A stretch of 64,000 nt of DNA. It comes from Adineta ricciae. Taxonomy: Eukaryota; Rotifera; Eurotatoria; Adinetida; Adinetidae. The notes under the pieces are model-generated. The model was not told where the DNA came from and did no database searches. It saw nothing but the letters and a program-made list of their open reading frames with translations. A program made the translations under genes and the position numbers. The DNA lies in NCBI GenBank assembly GCA_905250025.1, contig CAJNOJ010000017.1, positions 310,001 to 374,000 on the forward strand. The letters are read 5' to 3'. Positions 35,415 through 45,552 of this stretch are shown in pieces (position 1 is the stretch's first letter; each line of letters opens with the position of its first letter).

Positions 35415-36188
35415 ATGGTCGCGATCGAACGTCAAAAAACTAACTATCCATCGGTGCATTTACAAGAAATGCTGAAATTAGCCCAGAAGCCAGCGCCATT
35501 GGCAACACCGACTAATTACACTAGTTCAATAGTGAATGATCCTGTTTCAACTGTGATAAATGGTGATCTAACCAAACGGATTTTACCATCACAGTTTGGC
35601 CTTGCTGATGATCCATCCTTGCAATTCAAAACACCTGGCGGCGGTTTTGTTCAAGTTTTCGGGCCACTGAAAACGCCAAACAACGATAAGTTCTTTCATG
35701 ATCCCAATCCAGTAGTTATTCAAAAGAAATCGCAACCGATTACCTACATACAAAAGATTAACTTAGCATATTATAAACCTCCAGCACCGCCAGCTCCTGG
35801 TCCAGTAATTATTAAAGAGGTAATTCTAAGTACGTTCCTTTCACTCGATTTCACAAAGAAAACATTTTCAGGTACGTCCACCTCCTGAACCGGTTCCACC
35901 ACCACTTTTCGTTCGCATTCAACCACCGCCACCACGAGAACAAGCACCAATCATTATACGTGAGGCTCCGCCACCTCCACCAAAACACATTCCAGTAATG
36001 ATTTGTCCAGTCTTTTCTCGAAATATACTAAGGATTCGATTTGATTGTAGGCAACATTAGTCACAAAAGTGCTACCACCCACACCGGCACCACCACCGAA
36101 TGTTCACGTTCGTAATTCCCTCGATCATGCGACCGTGCAAAGAACATTAAACAACTTGGGTATAACATCCTACAGAACGAATCAATAG
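35415..36188 (+). CDS. Pro-rich hydrophobic-strand repeat protein (second locus of the family)
   Basis: Exons are 35415-35819, 35872-35994 and 36051-36188, giving 221 residues. The first 110 residues lack a domain I recognise. Then Pro-rich units appear in the same order as in the protein at 14311-16811: PPAPPAPGPVIIKEV, RPPPEPVPPPLFVRIQ, PPPREQAPIIIREAPPPPPK, ATLVTKVLPPTPAPPP and NVHVRN. Compared with the larger protein, this one lacks the Gln/Tyr repeats and the final IIIEKWLPY unit. A GAT/GGG-rich stretch (FKTPGGGFVQVFGPLKTP) precedes the array. The regular alternation of Pro runs with short beta-prone strands bearing a terminal K/R-E suggests an extended structural protein. The function is unknown; it shares a family with the other locus but not its flanks. 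Confidence 0.85.
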
Positions 36189-37281
36189 TGCCAATGTTTT
36201 CCAAATCAAAGACTCCTCTTTATTCTTTCAAAATAACAAATTGTATAATCCGTGTGGATGTTTGTTTTTCTTATTCTATTTTTATACGTGTTCTTGCTGC
36301 GAAATTTCTTTCATGGTGGTTTGCGTGAGTATGTAATCCATGCGTATTATTCTCTTGTTTCTATCCATCTACTGTTATCACAATGCCATCACTGAACATC
36401 TCTTTGCTCTTCTTTTCCGTTCTATTTTATATATTTTGTTATTCAATAGGCACATTTTGAGGATATATTTTCTACTCATGGAAGGTAGATGATTGATGCG
36501 ATGATAAAACTACTATATGAACCGTGATATTTGTATGAAGTCATCAATGTTTAGGAAAAAATAAAATCGAGATTTGATTCTTATTCAGAATTTCGAAATT
36601 ACTATGACATCCAAGTGACCAGGCAAAGTTACTCCGTTATACACGTGTGTACATAACTGACATTATTGTTATTAATAGTATAGTTTGCGGCGTGATTGAT
36701 GATGTACTGTCAATGAACGAATGTAAATCATTCGAGCGAAAATAGAGAGCGAAAATGAGGGTAATAAATTAATCAAAACCATGAAAAATGGTACTATAAA
36801 TGTGTAAAAGAATAAAATACTGTAAAATTTTAATCAAAATATCGCTTTTTTATCAGACACGCATGGTTAAGAATCGTACCTTTTCGGAATTCGTTTGTTT
36901 CAGGCAAACTATTTACAAAAAGCACTATATAAGATAATATTTTCTATTTTCACTGTATAAAAGGGAATTATTCTGTCGGGCGAAGTTCCAGAGTAGATTC
37001 CGTCTCCTTGCTCTTGTAAATATCACGATTGATGTTTAAATTTTCGAGCAATTATGTGAGTATAACTAATCGAAACAGAAGGTGAGTTACTATCAAATAG
37101 AGAAGAGATACCGCTATTGATCAATACGTTTCCTTCGCATGAATGTTACATTTGTCGGTAAATAAGTTCGAAGGTAGTCGAAAACATATACACAAAATAT
37201 GAAAAATAAACATGAATACCTTGGCGTTTAATTATTAGCAGTCGATAGTTAAGTATTTGCTTTCTAGATTTCGTTTGAAAG
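36189..37281. other. Intergenic region
   Basis: No coding sequence recognised. It contains a polyadenylation-type AATAAA at 36811-36816 and AT-rich sequence, and is the likely 3' UTR of the Pro-rich gene and promoter of the TLDc gene. Confidence 0.5.
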
Positions 37282-38367
37282 ATGGCTTTCGCAATCGACT
37301 CAATCGAAATAAACATGTGTTCAGCTCCCGGATGCAAACGTGATGCAAATGCTCTGTGTTTACATTGTGATAAGCACGTTTGTACAAAGCATTATTTAGA
37401 ACATGTCAAAATAACGAACGATGAACTGCTTCCACTAGCTGATCAATTGAACACTATTATTAACACTCTTCAAGAACTCAATGTGATGGAAGCTTCGCAG
37501 GTCGCTATTGAACAACTCGAATATTGGCGTCAAGACAGTCATGAACGTATTGATAAACTATTCGAAGAGAAAAAACGATTTGTTCATAAAATTATACAGT
37601 CGAAATTAGACGAAGAACGATTGTTTTCCAAACAACTCAACCATGTCATACAACAACATATCGAACAATCCGATGCATCATATCAACAAGTCGAGAAATT
37701 CAAAAAAGATACTGGCACTCTCACCGCGCGCTGTACAAATCTGACCCAACCAGATTTTTGTCATGTCGATATAGAACCGATCGAATTACGTTATCATTCA
37801 TTGAAGATTCAAGTACGACAGTGCAGCTATTTCACTGGTGATGGAACACTTCTTTGTTTCGAGCATCAAGTCCTTTTGAATGAATGGGTTGGCCTCAAGG
37901 AACAAAGATGGCAATTAGTTTACAAAGCCAAACGTGATGGATTCAAAACTGAAGATTTTCATCGTTGTTCGAATAATCAGGGACCCACATTGACTGTTAT
38001 TCAATCGAAAGAAAACGGATGGCTTTTCGGCGGATATACATTTCAATCGTGGACATCATCAGTGCAGTACGTTGAAGATAAGAACAATCCTTTCCTTTTC
38101 ACTCTTATCAATCCACATAATATTTTACCGACACAATATTTCATCCGACCAGAATATACAGAGTTTGCAGCAGTTCACGGTGATATGTACGGTCCAACAT
38201 TCGGAGGAGGTTTTGACCTCCATGTATGTAATGAAAGTAACAAAGTATTGGGAAGTTACTTCAAATTTCCCGTGTCGTATAGTGATACAACTGGTAAAGG
38301 TGCATTGACATTCACTGGTACCGATCAATTCCAAACGTCTGATATTGAAATATATCGATATGATTGA
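37282..38367 (+). CDS. B-box-like zinc finger, coiled coil and TLDc domain protein
   Basis: Intronless, 361 residues. Residues 12-40 have a B-box-like spacing of metal ligands (MCSAPGCKRDANALCLHCDK, then C and two His). Residues 50-165 are a coiled coil, beginning NDELLPLADQLNTIINTLQE and carrying the W-anchored segment QLEYWRQDSHERIDKLFEEK. The C-terminal half is a TLDc domain: WQLVYKAKRDGFKTEDFHRC, then CSNNQGPTLTVIQSKENGWL, FGGYTFQSWTSS, FLFTLINPHN and the ending FTGTDQFQTSDIEIYRYD. TLDc domains are linked to oxidative-stress resistance (OXR1, NCOA7) and V-ATPase binding; TRIM-like fusions of this kind are, from general knowledge, abundant in rotifers and some other invertebrates, with unknown roles. 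A decayed tandem copy follows at once. Confidence 0.92.
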   Translation: MAFAIDSIEINMCSAPGCKRDANALCLHCDKHVCTKHYLEHVKITNDELLPLADQLNTIINTLQELNVMEASQVAIEQLEYWRQDSHERIDKLFEEKKRFVHKIIQSKLDEERLFSKQLNHVIQQHIEQSDASYQQVEKFKKDTGTLTARCTNLTQPDFCHVDIEPIELRYHSLKIQVRQCSYFTGDGTLLCFEHQVLLNEWVGLKEQRWQLVYKAKRDGFKTEDFHRCSNNQGPTLTVIQSKENGWLFGGYTFQSWTSSVQYVEDKNNPFLFTLINPHNILPTQYFIRPEYTEFAAVHGDMYGPTFGGGFDLHVCNESNKVLGSYFKFPVSYSDTTGKGALTFTGTDQFQTSDIEIYRYD

Positions 38368-38499
38368 AAAAAGAACTCTATCTCAAGAAAATTTTTATAA
38401 AGATTAGAATCTGTACAGGATGATTTTTTCAATATAAATATTCGTTTTTTCTTTCTTCCAATGATTGTTTTCAGATTAGTTTTCTTTCATGTGGTTTCT

Positions 38500-39320
38500 T
38501 CGAAATATTCTGTGAATAATTGTAAACGAAATTCTGATACTGTCTGTGATCATCGCTAAACACAAGTTTGTACAAGATAGTTCATTGAACATGCGAAACC
38601 AGCCAATAAAGAAGTGACACATCTTTCCAATGAGATGAATACACTTGTGAACTCTGTGAAACAACATGATTTGACTCGGAATGCACTTGAAGAATTAGCT
38701 CATCGACGTATTAACGAATTATGTGAACACAAAACGCAGGAATGAAAGATTCATATCAAGCAAAGATTTGATGAACATATCGAGAAATTTCCGAATCTAC
38801 GTTTTGAAATAAAACAGTAGATTGATGAAGACGGTGCTTTGTTTAAGCAAATTAAACAAGTAAAGAATAATCTCGAGCAATGTCATAAGCAATTGCTTGC
38901 AGCAAATACATTCCCATTGGACATGAAAACAACTGATTTCGAAATTGCTCTAGTGAATTAACGGCTATTCGATGGTAAAGAAGAGCAAAAATGGACTTTA
39001 CTTTACAAGGCAACACGAGACGGCTTTTCCCATACTGATTTCTACCGATGTTGTGATAACCAAGGGCCTAAGTTAACAGTTACTCAAACAGTCGTTAACG
39101 ACCATCTATTTGGTACATATACATTCGCCTTTTAGGCCTCGACTAAATCTTATATTCTTAATCCGGACAGTTCATTCTTGTTTACATAGATGAATCCGTA
39201 CGGCATACATCTAACAAAACATCTTGTGTCAACACAATCGATCGATGAGCATCGACTATTACTGGTCAAACGAATTTTCGAACTAGCGAAATTGAAGTTT
39301 ATTGTCTAGTATCAACATAA
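38500..39320 (+). pseudogene. Decayed tandem copy of the B-box/TLDc gene
   Basis: In one continuous frame from about 38503 to 39200 the translation tracks the neighbouring gene: remnants of the zinc finger (CKRNSDTVCDHR), coiled coil (EVTHLSNEMNTLVNSVKQHD) and TLDc (QKWTLLYKATRDGFSHTDFY, CDNQGPKLTVTQTVVNDHLF). The frame is interrupted by stops at 38557, 38578, 38743, 38818, 38959, 39133 and 39187. Near 39200-39260 a deletion removes much of the TLDc C-terminus and shifts the frame, after which TGQTNFRTSEIEVY (39261-39302) matches the last residues of the intact gene. No start codon is visible at the equivalent position. It arose by tandem duplication and is clearly older than a recent copy, since protein identity is moderate. 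Confidence 0.9.
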
Positions 39321-39568
39321 CGAAATGTTTCAATCTGAGAACTCTTTCGAGATCTATTCAAAACAAGATTATTTCGTTGAAAATATTACATTCAAAGCCA
39401 ACCTGCAGCTACGCCTATTAAATACACCTTCTTTTTTTTTTTGAGTGTGTGTTTAATTATACAGTACTAAATAATATTGACAAAACATAAAATATGATCA
39501 AGTATTTCTATATATGTCATTTGAGCTTGGCATGGTAAGAAGTCCTTCACGGCTTTTAGCTTTCATCA

Positions 39569-41259
39569 TCATTCAAATGCAGGAAAGCGAGCTTGAGCAG
39601 GTTTCATAACATCAGACATAAAGTAGATTGTGCCAGCAAGACCTTTAAAAAAGAAAACACTTCCTTAGTGACTTATATGACTGCGAGGTTAAGAACAAGC
39701 TACCTTCAAATAAGGAATAGGGACGATCAGGTGTTCGTGATAGCTCATGTTTATCACTATCCATACAGTGCTCAGCAAACTATGAAGAATCAAAATCACA
39801 TCCTTGTTGAAACAATTAAATCAAACCTTAATTGCTCTATGCAACCATTTACTCTGTTTTGTTGTTCGAAATAGATCGAGAAAGACGTATCCATTCCCAG
39901 CTGTGCCGTGACAAAGACCATAACCTTTCCGCAACAATCCTCGCTCCCATACGACTTCGCCAGCCGATACGGCTAACTCTAGATACGACTGATTATTTGT
40001 TATCTAAGACACATACATAGATCATATTTGTATTTTCCTTCTGAATTATGTAAAGAACGTACTTCATAAGCGCGATTGAATAGATAGACGAAACCCGGTG
40101 CGCCATGGCACCACTGAATGAGTTTATCGGATTGACTACCACTTGAGGACAGATAGTTCCCACTCGGTAATCGTTTGGTTTTAAGGAATTCAATGGTTGG
40201 CAACAAATGTGAATTGACGTACAGTCGAAGGTTGGAAAATGAATCATCACAGGCTACCTAGAACAATACTCGACTCGTTGATCTCTTTAAAATCACTTCT
40301 CAAACTTTGAGTAATAGATAAATAATTCCTGAAACACCATGTGCTGCTCCCAAATATTCACTGCCATGCCATTGATACATTAATGGCGAGCGTGAACCTG
40401 ATTCTCTTGCATACTTTTCACCAGACTTTATCATCGCTTCGAATATCTATATGCATAGAGATATATTGAATTATTCTCAAATTTGAAGACAACGTCGAGC
40501 AATTACATCAATTACTAATTGTTTGTCAATCGTATCATTTCCTAGTTCGTTCCTAACAAACATCAGTGCGTAGAGATAACCAGCGCGTCCATTCAGATAT
40601 TCATCTGGCTTCGAGCCACTTAATGCATCTTCTTTGATTGACACAAGTCTAGAAACAACGAAGGCAAATCAAAAAGTCACTCGTTAACAGATATTCTCTT
40701 ACTTATGGATGCATTTCCTCACCATTCTATCATCACCTAAATCACGATAGATCACAGCTGCAATGGCCAGTGGTCCTGGATCACCCGAGAGGAATGAGAT
40801 TCGTTTGCCTATGGTCAATTTCATGACATAATAAATCGCATGTAAAGTCATTGCGTACCAGATAGTTGTGCCAATGATGAATCAATTAATGCTTTTGCTT
40901 TGGATTTATATGCATCCCTTTTATTTGAAAATAGTATTGAAAGTCGTAAATAAAGTAGAGCGATGCCTAGGAAATCCAAGAGTCAAATGATAACAAAGGA
41001 GACCAATAGCATTACCTGTACTCCCAGTGTAAACCGAGAAGTTAGTTGGATCAGTTTGATGAAGATGTCGTTCAAGTCTATCCGTTTGTTGTTCAATCCA
41101 ACGAATGATATTCGACCCGACTTCAGGTATCAACTAAAAACTGCATCAGTATCAATGAAAGCAGTAACGGACAAGGACGCAATATACGTGGTTATCGGGA
41201 GTGAGGTAAGTTTCATTTCGATAATCAGAAGAACTATTTGGAAAATAACGATCAGACAT
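39569..41259 (-). CDS. LanC-like protein (LANCL)
   Basis: Eukaryotic relative of bacterial lanthionine cyclases; mammalian LANCL proteins add glutathione to dehydroamino acids in damaged proteins. Ten exons (minus strand): 41259-41188, 41133-41016, 40966-40859, 40808-40703, 40648-40507, 40446-40306, 40257-40063, 40003-39827, 39779-39704 and 39642-39569, giving 402 residues. All seven LanC helical-toroid blocks are present: YTGSTGIALLYLRLS, ISFLSGDPGPLAIAAVIYRD, YLNGRAGYLYALMF, YLGAAHGVSGIIYLL, LPSGNYLSSS, then the zinc ligands in QWCHGAPGFVYL and KGYGLCHGTAGNGYVFLDL, and the C-terminal SLFEGLAGTIYFMSDVMKP. Both CHG motifs are intact, so the protein should bind zinc and be active. It ends PAQARFPAFE as in vertebrate LANCL. 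Its start is 141 bases from the stop of the JmjC gene upstream on the same strand. Confidence 0.95.
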
Positions 41260-41399
41260 GAATGTTATAGTTCTAAAAATAATTTTGAACGAGATTCTAT
41301 GGAGAAAAAAGCACTATCACCGATTCAATGTTTACTAAAAAAACGAAAAACAGATCTATCACAAGGCATCATTAAAGAAAAATTGCACAGTTCAGTAGA

Positions 41400-43096
41400 T
41401 TAGAGCTCTGATTGATCGTGTGAAGATTGCATTTGATCTTCGTCATTGTTTTCGGCGGGTTTCGATTTTGTAGCGTCTCGCTTAGTATTAATAACTTTGG
41501 CCATTTCATAAAGAATATCCGTAATATGATGTTGATGCTGAAGGAAAAATAATACTGACGTAAGTGAACACGTAACGAAAGAAGAGCTTACTGCGCCATT
41601 GATTTGCTCTACTTCTTTCTTTGTCACTTGTCCATCACCATCGACATCAATAATATCGTAGAACTGAAAAATAAACGATTAGAAATCACCTATCATATTA
41701 TTTTAGCGAAAATAGACCTCTTCGAAAATCGCTGATGCTTCCGAATCTGATGCCAAATCGTACGATAGATGCTAAAAGAATGTGAACTGTCATTCAATCT
41801 ATGCTCGTCATAATCGCTGTACTTTAGAGAAATATTCTCGCCATTTTTCAAAACCGACAACATTGGTATTAATAAGATTCATGATAAGATCCCTGGAATA
41901 AGAAGTGTAAGTCGTTTCGATTGATGAAATGAAATTTCATGTTGCATTTTTACTTGAAACTTTGTGGTTGCCGTTCAACAGACCAGTCAATTTGATCTAA
42001 TGTAAATGTTGGATCATAGTCTGCGCATTCGGTCAATTCTTTGACATCAATGTTCAATGCACGTCGATGTTTGACATTGTAAATTACTGAGAAAGTATGT
42101 TCCAACGAACGTTCTTGAAAGGTCCATGAACTTGGAATGAATATACAATCACCTGAAGTTAAATTAGCTACATGATATTCAACATCTGCTAATGCAGGAA
42201 ACTGATCGAAATCCACTCTAAAACGAAAGACATTTTCCAATGTATTCAATTCATTCCTCATAGATTACCGATCTGGATTCATCGGTGGTTCTTGTTGTTG
42301 TTTTTTCTCTGGTATAACAATCTGAAAGTAATTAAATCCAATGAAAAAGAAAAAGCTATTGTAGTATTGCTGTTTACCTTACGGACATCGGGATATTTCG
42401 CCATATTGATCAGAACCATTTTTTTATGCCCACGAAGAATACAATGAAAATGATCCTGTTCTTCATTGAGTAACAATGGCGATGCATTGATTCCGTTGAT
42501 GATTAAAATCTGCATAAAGTTCATTGCTTGAAAAAGAACACGAATTCTCACCGACAGATAATACATACCGTTGATTGAAATATTTCTAAAGCCGCTTCGC
42601 ATTGCAACGGTTTGGGAACAACGAGATATTTTCTAAAGAGAGATACCAATGGATTCTCCAACTGAAAAAGTCATTCTAACAATATTACTCACTGTAAAAC
42701 TTCGGGTATGTTATCAGCGAACATGAGAGGTTCTTTCTTATATCGTTGAAGAAAAGCGTCGAATGTCATTGGAATTCTATGTCGCTGTCTTGCTATGAAT
42801 GCTTCAACTTGAATCTTTGTGTCGGCTAATCCATAAATATTTTCGAGAAGTTGTTCATCGGTTTGCCAGAGAGAAAAATTTTTATTATCATTCAGAACTT
42901 GACGCGAGAGACTTGGCTCGGACTTTGCTACATGATATGTAAAAAGTTGTGACACAGTTGGAAATTCTCGTTGAAGTTCTTTGATAAGAACTAAATTTCC
43001 AACAGAACCTAATGGTTTTAAATGACCAGGATTTCGATTTGCACCGCAAACCAGACTAATCAATGAGAACAAGAGAATGACTGTGAAAGAATCCAT
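41400..43096 (-). CDS. JmjC/cupin_8-EF-hand protein, iron-binding triad lost
   Basis: Exons (minus strand): 43096-42693, 42632-42569, 42509-42378, 42321-42269, 42217-41954, 41892-41823, 41771-41718, 41663-41592 and 41537-41400, giving 416 residues. A signal peptide (MDSFTVILLFSLISLVCG) is followed by GHLKPLGSVGNLVLI, shared with the neighbour. The JmjC barrel is recognisable from HCILRGHKKMVLINM and LTSGDCIFIPSSWTFQE. An EF-hand loop DVDGDGQVTKKE is present near the C-terminus, which ends HDQSEL, a weak KDEL-like signal. Compared with the adjacent paralogue (43184-44856), the His-x-Asp iron ligands are Leu-Asn-Glu, and the distal His is Phe (WTFQE against WVHQV). All iron ligands are therefore changed and the protein is most likely not a working 2-oxoglutarate oxygenase. 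Calcium binding by the EF-hand looks intact. Confidence 0.88.
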
Positions 43097-43183
43097 CTAG
43101 AAAAAAGAAAATGATTGAAACTTTATCAGTAGCAGACAGAAAAGCACATCAGTCATTTTGATCAACATAATTTGTTCACACAT

Positions 43184-44856
43184 TTATAAATCTTCGTGTT
43201 CAAGAGTATTCTCTTCAGTTTTATTGACTTTCCCTTCGACGATATCCATAATATCTTGTAGAATTTCATATACTTCCATCAATTTCTAAAATTGACTTCG
43301 TAAAAATCAAAAAGAAACCCGCAAAGTATTCCATCCCCTATTACCTTGCCGTTCCGAGTGGCTACTTCAACTTCTTTCAATGTGATCAATCCATTGCCAT
43401 TTGCATCAATTGTATCAAATAACTAAAATTTTGCCTGGATGAACACTTTCAGACGAGGAAAGAAGGTATTTACTTCAGCAAAGAGATTAATAGTGTCAAC
43501 ATTCGAATTCAGATTGTAATTTAACTCCTACAAGCATGAACATTGAAACTATCGTTGTAAGTTAAAAGGATTTGCGATCTCTTACTTTCGAAAATTCTTT
43601 TGTCCATTGCTTGAAGCCTATTACATCGGCATCAATCAGATCATACAGAAAATTTCGTAAACGATCGATATCCGATAAGTCCTTTGGCCATTTAATTGTT
43701 TCCAATGTTAGAAATTGCGATTGCTTTTTCAACGCACACGTTTTCTTATTCACAACTGCATTCTTAACTCTCATCTGGTTCAGCCAATAATTAATCGCAA
43801 TATTACGATTCGTTGAACGCACTTGATGAACCCAAAGCGAAGGAAGGTATAAACAATCACCTTTACTTAAATTCACTTGGTAATAATGAATATCATGATC
43901 AAGAGAAGGATAATTTTCATAATCGACACTAAAGAGAATTAATGTGGAACGTGCAGATTGAAGAAGATAATCTTACCGATCGACATCAACCGATGAAAAT
44001 GAACCAGTGGGATTGTCAATGATCTACATTCAACATAGATTTAAAGAATAGCCATTTCAATAAAACACGAACCTCGCTGGCAACTTCTTCATATGTATGT
44101 GGATCAACGAGAATAAACTGTTTTTCACCTTGTAAAACGCAATTAATATTATCATAATCATCGGTATGAACAACTGATGATGTATTGCCCGAACTATAGA
44201 TAAAATCCATGAGATTTTCATCACAATTTTTCTAGGAAATAAACTTTTACCTGTACCAAAACATCTAAGAATTAAAAAAACACGGATTTAGGCCATTCAA
44301 ACGGAATTTCTATAGACTTACAGCAACTTGAAATGTTTCTAACGCTGGTTTACATTGAAGACATTTGGGTAGAACAAAATAATGTCTAAATCACAAGGAT
44401 TGATAACTTCTAATAAATCGCATTTCTAGTTTACCTCAATAGATTGGGTACTTCTTCTACAAGATAGAGTTCTTCATGTTGATATCGTTGTAGGAATTCT
44501 GACATTGTCATTGTGAGGATATTTTGCTGTCGACTTTCTTTTTTTCGTGTTTCAACGTGAACAATATCTTTGCTATTCGAGAAAATCTCCAGCAGATTTG
44601 CGTCTAAGTCCCATAGAGATAAATGTGGTTCATAGTTTAGCACGCGACGAAAAACCACTGGGCGAGATTGAGAAACATAAGTGTCGAAAAATTCAATCGG
44701 TTCAAGAAATTCGTCGTTTAACTCATCAATTTGTTCGAAAGGACCAGATGAACCAAATGGTTTCAAATGACCTGCATGTTCCACGGATAAAACGCATTGT
44801 ATAAAAAATGTTAGAAAACAAAAATAAATTGATTGTCGTTGATAATACATTTGCAT
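43184..44856 (-). CDS. JmjC/cupin_8-EF-hand oxygenase, ER lumenal type
   Basis: Exons (minus strand): 44856-44435, 44385-44322, 44231-44073, 44023-43977, 43928-43586, 43527-43474, 43422-43345 and 43285-43184, giving 422 residues. An N-terminal hydrophobic signal (IYFCFLTFFIQCVLSVEHAG) and a C-terminal HEDL, a KDEL-like retrieval signal, point to the ER lumen. The JmjC fold carries the iron ligands His-x-Asp in SSVVHTDDYDNINCVL and the distal His in YLPSLWVHQVRS, so a Fe(II)/2-oxoglutarate-dependent hydroxylase or related activity is expected; the substrate is unknown. A second Lys/Asn pattern, FILVDP, sits on the beta strand following HxD. An EF-hand loop DANGNGLITLKE lies near the end. The exon structure matches that of the copy downstream, which lies only 87 bases away; this is a tandem duplication. 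Confidence 0.9.
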
Positions 44857-45552
44857 TTGCAGAAATCAAAACATCCGACAATGATAGTGTTCGTCTCGTC
44901 TCGTCTCGTCTAACCGATGAATTATGCATTTGCTGTATTATGATCCATTAAGAAAATAACTCGAGGCTGTTATTGGATGTCGCTAGTATTCATAAGACTT
45001 TTACCTTTGGTGTATGAGAGGAACTAAGAATCCTTTTCTATGATATGTATTCGTAGAATGTAGGCGTTATGTTATCAATAATTTCCATGAAAGTGATTGA
45101 CCTACAAAGGCATCTATTGATCGTATACTGAGCATTCGATTCGCGCAATTATCAGTGTGTCATCTCGATCAAACAAAGATTGCAATACTTAAGAGACCTG
45201 CCGAACGAACGTAACTATTCGTGCTTGACGTATAGACACGAAAAAACTTGCATGTTACACTTTCATGTAGTGCAACTTCAATAAAATTGTATCATGTTTG
45301 GGCAATTGAAAGATGGAAGTATGGGGTATAGAGGACAATTAAAAAATTTGGAAATAAAATGACGAAAACTTACTTTTATTATACAGAAATACAATATAAA
45401 CAAGAGAAGAATTAATCGTATGAATCATTGACAGTGTTCTACTAATTATATTCGATTTCAATCGATCAAATCTAATGAAAGTTGAACAGAATTTTGTTTC
45501 ATCAAGAAAAAAATATAAACTCATGCTTAATGGACCCCTTTCGAAGGAAGTT
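44857..45552. other. Intergenic region
   Basis: About 700 bases between two minus-strand genes. A small tandem repeat of TCTCG units lies at about 44889-44909, close upstream of the JmjC gene start. No gene is seen. Confidence 0.5.

Noticed and set aside
40963..41403. 146-codon plus-strand frame
   Set aside because: Antisense to LANCL exons and introns, with no family resemblance.
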